The position numbers were made by a program, and so were the translations under genes. Shown here one piece after another: positions 20,155 to 26,213 of a stretch of DNA of 29,072 nt. Position 1 is the stretch's first letter. Every line of letters starts with the position of its first letter. The notes under the pieces were generated by a model. It saw only the letters and a list, made by a program, of their open reading frames with translations, was not told the DNA's origin and ran no database searches. The DNA comes from Spirogloea muscicola (Eukaryota > Streptophyta > Zygnematophyceae > Spirogloeales > Spirogloeaceae), in the NCBI GenBank assembly GCA_009602725.1, contig WELB01000065.1, forward strand, positions 545,764 to 574,835, written 5' to 3'.

Positions 20155-22103
20155 CTCGCGCATGTGGGCGGCAACGGCTTTGCAACCCAGCATTGCAAGC
20201 TCCAGCACCTTCTCAAAGAGGTCCGAGGCCAGCTTTGAGTCCATCTGCAAAATATTTAGCTATGTCTTTGACTTTTTGGAGTCAATGCAGGGCGCAGATT
20301 TATGGACCTTGGAAATGTTGCTACCATCTACCCTGGCCAAGACTCAGGGGACCTTTGAAGGGCAAGCAAAAGACAGGACGGTGATCATTGGCTCTGACCG
20401 TCAATCACCACATGCATCAACGATTCAGGCCGTCAATACCATGTGCACGAACCTGGAGTAGCAGGATGTTTGACGAGCTCGGATGCAGCCCGACTAACAA
20501 GTCGGGCCCACCTCCGGCATCCTCCAGATAATTCAGATCTGCAGATGGCAAGCCACAAAATGGCAGATGCCATCACCTGCCTCTCCATTGCACCTGCTAT
20601 CAGCGTTTGAGACGAAAGAAGCAAAGAGCTGGGGGATGAGCGCATGGCTCACCCAGAAGTGGCGTGCCATCAAGGTAACCAGCGGCGCAAGCGGCGACCA
20701 TGTCACGCATGGGGATCCCAGCATCGGCGATAGCTAGGGAGGCAGCGTTGAGCGCCGCGCACCGCGTTCCTGCGGGCTCCACAGCCCATCCAAGTGTTTT
20801 TGGCCAAGTTTGTGTGCGCCCCCAGCCGCTCTTGGCAGATCGTCACCGTGGGGCGCATCATCCACCCGAACAACTAATTACCTCCATCCGCTTGGATGAC
20901 TTGCACGAAGATGTCGATCTGCGCAAGCGGCTAGAGCAACTTAATCAGGGATCTGCAGCCTCTCGAAGCTGCTGCACAGTTGCACCAATCCATTGTCTCA
21001 TTGGACTTGTCTGCAAGCGGTGCAATGGCTGACTCACGTGCCTGAGTCTGCGGGAGGAGGGTGCCCAAGATAGCTGACTCGATGGTCTGGCCAATCACCA
21101 GCGAGATTTCCGTGGACCGCCTGTAGTAGCAACAGTACCAAGGGCTTAGGGTTTCGGGTTTAGATTTTAGGGTCGGACTGTGGATACAGTGGTTATGGTC
21201 TGAGCACTGCAGAGCAGGCCGGAGCAGCGGCGAGGCAAGCTAGCAGCCTCACCTGTCGCCCTTGGGCCGCCGCCGCCGCTCGCCAGTGCTGAACACCGCC
21301 ATGCTGTACTCGCACTTGACCTGCAGGCTGGCGGAGTCAGGCGGGCCACCACCGACTGGAACAAGTGACCGATGCTGGCAAGCAGATCCGATCGCCATCT
21401 GCAGCGCTACTGCTGCAGGCGGCCTGGGGGCGCCAGCTCGCGAGGCTGCAGGAAAGTGCTTCAGCATCCAGGCTTTCGGAGACACAGCAGAGTCTACTTG
21501 GGAAAGGGTTGTGTTCGGCTCGTAAGCTCCAGCTTGTGGGGTTCAGGATTTGAGCTCTCACAAGCGCTCGGTCGTGCAGGCTTTGGCTGCGGTTGGTGAC
21601 CTGCGAGGAGACAGGAACTTGAGTGTATTGAAACAGTGGAATTCAAAAGTGGCCAAGCACAATGGCAAGCACATCTGATGACGTACATTACCACTGCAAT
21701 GACTCGCTCAGACCAAAAAGGGTCAGCAGCACGTCGCGCCGCCGCCGCTAGCGCTGGTGCCGTCAGCAGCAGCGCATACCGAAGGGCAGAGGAGGCCGCG
21801 GAGCAGCAGCTGCGAGTGGTGGGCGCCCAGTACCTCGTGAGGCCCGAAGACGGCAGCCACGACCTTGGTGTTGCCCATCTCGAACGACGCCGAGCTGCGG
21901 CGGAGAATGGGACGAGCTCGTGAGGCCGCCGGGACTTGGGGTTTAGCGTAGGGTTTGGGGTGAGGATTTGCGGCGGCGGCGGCGGCGGCGGCGGAGGCGC
22001 ACCCGTCAGCGTGGGGCAGGACGCCGGCCTCGCAGCGGAGCTGGCGGAGCTCGCGGGGCCGGCGGCCGTCCAGGCGCAGGCCCTCGGGGCTCACGAACTC
22101 CAT
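20155..22103 (-). CDS. RRP41: Exosome subunit RRP41/EXOSC4 (RNase PH-like)
   Basis: Core ring subunit of the RNA exosome, acting in nuclear and cytoplasmic 3'-5' RNA decay and rRNA processing. Minus-strand exons: 22103-22003, 21894-21834, 21374-21253, 21120-21042, 20918-20882, 20769-20653, 20538-20453, 20244-20155; 693 nt, 231 in-frame codons. Landmarks: [187 protein letters not shown]. The family is about 240-250 residues, so only about 10-15 C-terminal residues are unresolved: after MRE the frame stays open to 19936 through the duplicated repeat, or an intron starts at GAG/GTAGGG. The intron after 21042 needs a GC donor to keep frame. The start is at the conserved ATG 22103, only about 55 bp from a retrotransposon tail. 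Confidence 0.93.
21141..21175 (-). repeat. Telomere-like tract in RRP41 intron 3
   Basis: Plus strand reads GGGCTTAGGGTTTCGGGTTT then TTTTAGGG, that is TTTAGGG-like units; the transcript strand is CCCTAAA-like. It sits between exons 21374-21253 and 21120-21042, close to the acceptor. Confidence 0.65.
21929..21967 (-). repeat. Telomere-like tract in RRP41 intron 1
   Basis: Plus strand GGGGTTTAGCGTAGGGTTTG and GGGGTGAGG, a degenerate TTTAGGG tract next to a (CGG)n run (about 21970-21995) inside the 108-nt first intron. The transcript strand again carries the CCCTAAA sense. Confidence 0.6.
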
Positions 22104-22157
22104 GGCGGCCGCGCAGGCGAGGCGCTCGCGGGGGCTCGGGGGAGGGCCTAAACCCCT
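22104..22157 (-). promoter_or_regulatory. Residual RRP41 upstream region
   Basis: Only about 55 bp of GC-rich DNA separate the RRP41 ATG from the retrotransposon tail. It contains CCTAAACCCC (telo-box-like, plus strand). Any RRP41 promoter must lie here, inside the element, or beyond 24.9 kb. Confidence 0.4.
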
Positions 22158-22241
22158 GGCACAGGAAAGAGCTCGCCCATTGAGGATAGGGGCTGGAACA
22201 GCCAGCCCAAAAAAGAATGGACAAAGTACGAGAGCTGCGTG

Positions 22242-24528
22242 TATATTAAGAGATGGGGAGGCCATGTGTGGCCAAGTACAAAGGCAAGCATATTGGACAA
22301 ATGTACGTCACCTGCTGCTAAGCTGACCCGCTCAGTAACCACGAGTCAGCACATAGAGGTCGCTAGCTGACGCTCGAATACCGGACGGCAATTGACTAGC
22401 TCTTGTGCCAGCAGCTAAGGCTCGACCAGCTTTCTGATGCAGAGCATACGCCTGAGCTCGTTGCAGACAGGTTGACACTCGACGTCGCAGAAATGACAGA
22501 TAGGCTGCCGGCATACCCATCTGGGCTGGGAGCATATCCTCGCGTCGTGCATATCCCAGACTCGCTATGTTCTCGAGTAGGGTATGGAAGCGAGGACCCA
22601 AGCAGCCGAAAGTGTCGATTGCGGCCGGGAGGAGGTGGTCACTGCGGGGGTAGTCTGAGTAGTGTCGGAGCTTTTTCTGCTCAGCACCTCCCACTGCGTG
22701 GCCAGCAATGTGTGTGGAAGCGGAACTCTTGTATGCCTCAGTCACCACCACATCAACCAAAGCTCGTGGGCCTCCGCCAGGTTGTACACCCACAATGTCC
22801 AGGGTGCGACGGTGATGGCCTCCCTGGGAATCCGTGGTGATGGGCATTACATTGCTCACTTCAACGATGGCGCGGTAGCCGGCGTCGCGCATCAAGCCCG
22901 CCAGGGCGTCCCGTAGGAGATTGTGGACGCCCACCACCTCAGGGCCTGTGGGACACCGCAGCATGTGGGTGGCTAGGTCTCCGCCCTCCGTACGGAAGCC
23001 ACACTCACACTGAGTTACTCCAATCAGGCAGGTCGGGGGCAGGCCCAGGAACAGCTGGAGAAGCGTCCGGAATGCTTCAGGGCTGATTTTGAAAGCGTTG
23101 TGGATTGCGTGTGTGGTGAGCCAATCCGTTGCCCCAGGCGTTGCGAGCGATGTGAGACGTGCCAGACTCCTTGGATTGGTCTTGATATCCGGCATCGTCC
23201 TCAACGCCTTGCGACGCTCGTCCTCAACTGCCGCAACGAGTCTGGCCTGTGCCGCTTTGTCTGGTGCTTGAGCAAGCGCTGAGAAGGGGGTGAGGAGGGG
23301 TTGTAGGGACGGGAAGGAGCCGAGTGCTGACTCCCGGATGCTCCTCAGTTGTACTTGGAATGCCAAGGAGCCTTCCTCCACCTCGGCTGCAGGGCCGGCC
23401 AGGCAAGGGAAGCGCAAGGGAAGAAGGGAGGCAACCTGGTGCCAGCAACCGAGAAAGGCTGCCTGCGCCGTCTGTTCAAGTGACCGGCAGCCCAGGCCGC
23501 CCATTCGTGTGGGAAGGGATGCCTGCAGGGAGGATGAAGGTGAGGGGAAGGATGGGTGTTGAATCAGGGAAGCCAGGGTTTGCCGGAGGGAGGTGTCGAA
23601 CTCCTTGTACAGCTCGCCCACCATGTCCGTTGGGGCGACTGTCCGCTGCAGGTAGCCAGCTCGTTGACCGATGCAGCGAGTAAGGATGGCCAGCGCCAGC
23701 TGCGGATCTCCGAGGAGGGGAAGGGAGGGAAGGGGGGCAAGGTGTTGCTGCAGGCGTTCACGCAAGTCCTCCGCAATGTGGGATGGTGTGCCAAGGGGAA
23801 CTTTGAGAACAGCCAGCCCATTGGCAGGGGTCTGGCAGCCTGGTGGGAGCTGGAGGTTGGTGGGGAGGGGGCGTGGTGACCATGCCACGTTCTTGGTGGG
23901 GCAGACCCGCAGGCCCATTGTGCTCAGTTCGTGTACGAGCAAGGGATAAGCCGCCATGACTTCTGACGGTGGGCCGACGATATGTGTGTCGTCTGCATAG
24001 GAGGGGAAGAGGAGGTTCGGGTGCAGGCTTTGGGTGCGCCGTAGTGCTCGGGAATGTGCCAAGGCGAAAAGTATGGGGCTGAGGGGATCTCCCTGGCGTG
24101 TGCCAGTTGTGGACCATAAGGTCGTCCAAGACTCCTCCGAACGCCACAGCAGCCGCCCTGGCCGGCCATAGGCCATGAGGAAATAGGGGATTAAGGAGGG
24201 GAAGTGATCACGCAGCTCCTCCATGATGGCGTTGCGCTCCACAGTGTTGAATGCATTGGCTATGTCCAATCCAAGGACCATGTCTGATGGGTTGACATCC
24301 AGCGCTGCGCGGATCCCGTGGACGAGGGCCTCTGCCCCGCAGGACATGCCAGCACCAAATTGGTGGGGTGCAAAATGGGTGGACAGCTGGGACTTTAGCT
24401 CGCCGCACAAAGCCTTGGTCACCAGCCGCATTATTACTTCTGTCATGGCGATGGGCCTGACACCACCTGACGGCTTGGCCAGGGCCAGCAGGTGGCTGGA
24501 GTTGAGAGCGTCGGCGATGGGAGAAGGG
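22242..24528 (-). mobile_element. LINE-B non-LTR retrotransposon, 5'-truncated within the RT domain
   Basis: About 2.3 kb inserted into the LINE-A 3'UTR. It opens inside the reverse transcriptase (LALAKPSGGVRPIA, finger motif, about 24490-24455) and runs uninterrupted to SDLYVLTRGY and a stop at 22332. A roughly 90-nt 3'UTR follows (GGGTCAGCTTAGCAGCAGG, TGGCCACACATGGCC) ending TTAATATACACGCA at about 22243. The host sequence TCTC is present at both junctions, consistent with a short target-site duplication. Two shorter copies of the same 3' end occur at 7048 and 18766. Confidence 0.9.
22332..24446 (-). CDS. Non-LTR reverse transcriptase ORF (LINE-B), N-terminus truncated
   Basis: 704 residues counting from the Met at 24446; the true frame continues upstream to the truncation at about 24528. 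RT motifs: LGLDIANAFNTV (catalytic D61), TGTRQGDPLSPILFAL (115-130), FPSYADDTHIVG (YADD 150-153), MGLRVCPTKN. C-terminal region: a C480-x-C482-x11-H494-x3-C498 zinc-knuckle-like cluster, then RRTLD (D550), 14 residues, VD (D565), VVVTEAYK (E570, K573). This resembles the (K/R)PD-x12-14-D/E restriction-like endonuclease domain of R2/NeSL-type elements, although Pro is replaced by Leu. The terminal module LQRAQAYALHQKAGRALA...SDLYVLTRGY is shared with LINE-A. The frame has no stop, so the copy is young. It lacks the N-terminal part and is presumably immobile. Confidence 0.9.
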   Translation of the reverse strand: MTEVIMRLVTKALCGELKSQLSTHFAPHQFGAGMSCGAEALVHGIRAALDVNPSDMVLGLDIANAFNTVERNAIMEELRDHFPSLIPYFLMAYGRPGRLLWRSEESWTTLWSTTGTRQGDPLSPILFALAHSRALRRTQSLHPNLLFPSYADDTHIVGPPSEVMAAYPLLVHELSTMGLRVCPTKNVAWSPRPLPTNLQLPPGCQTPANGLAVLKVPLGTPSHIAEDLRERLQQHLAPLPSLPLLGDPQLALAILTRCIGQRAGYLQRTVAPTDMVGELYKEFDTSLRQTLASLIQHPSFPSPSSSLQASLPTRMGGLGCRSLEQTAQAAFLGCWHQVASLLPLRFPCLAGPAAEVEEGSLAFQVQLRSIRESALGSFPSLQPLLTPFSALAQAPDKAAQARLVAAVEDERRKALRTMPDIKTNPRSLARLTSLATPGATDWLTTHAIHNAFKISPEAFRTLLQLFLGLPPTCLIGVTQCECGFRTEGGDLATHMLRCPTGPEVVGVHNLLRDALAGLMRDAGYRAIVEVSNVMPITTDSQGGHHRRTLDIVGVQPGGGPRALVDVVVTEAYKSSASTHIAGHAVGGAEQKKLRHYSDYPRSDHLLPAAIDTFGCLGPRFHTLLENIASLGYARREDMLPAQMGMPAAYLSFLRRRVSTCLQRAQAYALHQKAGRALAAGTRASQLPSGIRASASDLYVLTRGY

Positions 24529-24987
24529 AGCCAGGGGAAGCGCTAAGAAAAACAAGCACAAGAAGAAACAAAGCAACTACGAATGACTCAGTAATTCCTG
24601 CTGAGCAGCCGCAGATCAGAGATGCTAGGGTCCTGGAAGTGGGTCCCCTGGACAGAGCCAGAGGCAGCAGCTAGGGCTCTTCCGGCACGAAGGTGCAGCG
24701 CACGGGCCATGGACCTCTGCAGCGAGACCGCCAAGCGCATGCGACACACTTGCGCCAGCGACCCGGCTGCAGGAAAGTCTACCGGTTCACCATGGAAGCG
24801 AGGGGCGATTGCGTGGCGGGCGAGCTGGTTAAGTAGCTCAAGCCACCGAGCGCCCAGTGCCCATGGATGTCAACACAGGAACACTGTCCTTTCGCCGTCA
24901 AGCCGCTCGAGCCCTGGCCGTGTCCTGGCGCATTGTCCAGCCCCTTCCAAACGTCAAGCTGGCCCCCTGTTGGTGCCCTTTCCTGCT

Positions 24988-25165
24988 TAGCAGGGGTTAC
25001 TGAGTAGTTAGTAGCTGCTTTGTTTCTTCTTGTGTGCTTCTTTCTTAGTGCTTCGCCTGAGTGCTTCGCCTGGCCCCCTTCTTCTTGGGCTTCTTGTACT
25101 CTGCTCATTCTTTTTTGGGCTGGCTGTTCCAGCCCCTATCCTCAATGGGCGAGCTCTTTCTTCTT
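24988..25165 (+). mobile_element. LINE-A 3' end, plus strand
   Basis: Begins with CTGCTTAGCAGGGGTTACTGAG (LLSRGY, stop), then the 3'UTR, hairpin GGGCTGG-CTGTT-CCAGCCC near 25118-25136, CTCAATGGGCGAGCTCTTTCTTC. It lies head-to-head with the inverted LINE-A copy ending at about 24880, separated by about 110 bp of unrecognised DNA. Confidence 0.75.
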
Positions 25166-25239
25166 TCCCGGGTACTGAGCTTCCCTTTGCATGTCTTAGT
25201 AGTAGCTTAGGCCATTCTAGCGTCCCGCAAGCCGTAGTT

Positions 25240-25730
25240 GCATGCTTTAGAATGCGGTTATCGTTGAGTCTACAGCGCTCTCAGGCACTCGCGATCCACC
25301 AGCGTGTTGGTCGTGCATTAGCCCAGGCTAATGGCTTCCGTGGGGGTGGTTTGGCTCCTCAGTATAGCTTGTCAGATATGCATGTGCTCACTCGGGGATA
25401 TTAGTGTCCCCCTTAGCCAGCTAATTACCCAGTTAAAATAACATTTGTAAGGCAGAATTGGCCTCCCTTTCAATTTCATGCGCACTGCGCGCCTTCTCTA
25501 TGGGCGAGCACATTCTCTCTGTCTTGTGTTTCGTAGTGTAGTCTTTTTCCGGCTCCTCTTTCTTTGGCTTTGGACATTGTCCATTCTTTTTGGGCTGGCT
25601 TTGCCAGCTCCTCTTCTCTATGGGCGAGCACTCACTTTATTTCTCGTGGTTCCCTGGCCCTTTCGGACTTCGTCCATTCTTTCTCCTGGGCTGGCCTCAT
25701 CCCAGCCACCGCCGTCCCCTGGAAGCGTCT
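25240..25730 (+). mobile_element. LINE relic ending SLSDMHVLTRGY plus hairpin tail array
   Basis: 25250-25404 encodes MRLSLSLQRSQALAIHQRVG, RALAQANGFRGGG and SLSDMHVLTRGY with a stop. The UTR includes GAATTGGCCTCCCTTTCA (shared with 1902-1920) and GCGCCTTCTCTATGGGCGAGC, then two more hairpins: about 25595-25613 (GGGCTGGC-TTT-GCCAGC) with CTCTATGGGCGAGC, and about 25690-25709 (GGCTGG-CCTCATC-CCAGCC). The arrangement parallels 690-870. Confidence 0.6.
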
Positions 25731-26213
25731 CTCTTCTTCTCTTCTCATTCTAGGAGCCAGCCAATGACTAATAACCAGGGCTGCAAGACGCTGTAGTGAT
25801 ATGGCACTACTCCTTGGTTTGCCTTGAGCTTGATAAATGTGATGCACGAGTATCTTGACCGAAACCCGTGACGTTTGTTGCACTCCTTGGCCCCACGTGT
25901 CGTGCACTGCCCATGCTATCACAGGGTCAGCACCACCCTACGTAAGCCTGGCTCCATCATGCCATTCTGACTTCCTCGCATCGCCCTCAAGTCTCACAAT
26001 CGCATGCAGAGGCCATGAAGCCACCAGACTAGTTGACAAATAGGTACCAATCCGAAGAACAAGCTGGGATACCGACAAGCCAATGCCTCGGCAGCCACAG
26101 CCAACACACACAATGCAATTATAACAATATCTATGTAGAGCTAAGTGGAGCAATAGAGCAGGAGAATCACTGTCATGAGGGCAGGGCAAGCAGTGTCATG
26201 CAGTAACACATCC
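25731..26213. other. Intergenic 3' of the photolyase gene
   Basis: No gene, repeat or RNA recognised between the retroelement tails and the photolyase stop codon (26214-26216). It should include the photolyase 3'UTR. Confidence 0.4.

Larger units (their letters stand above)
22158..24880 (-). mobile_element. LINE-A copy split by a nested LINE-B
   Basis: In minus orientation the element starts about 24880, encodes the LINE-A C-terminus (RMRLAVSLQRSMARALHLRA, SDLRLLSRNY-like, stop near 24596), and enters the 3'UTR to CCCTTCTC at about 24529. It then stops. At 22241 it resumes TCTCGTACTTTGTCCATTC, hairpin GGGCTGG-CTGTT-CCAGCCC and CTCAATGGGCGAGCTCTTTC, ending about 22158. Joining the halves gives the UTR order seen intact at 369-505. 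The coding half is nearly identical to 75-425. Confidence 0.85.

Noticed and set aside
23224-24169. Several plus- and minus-strand frames inside the LINE-B region
   Set aside because: Shadows of the continuous reverse-transcriptase frame, with no motifs of their own.
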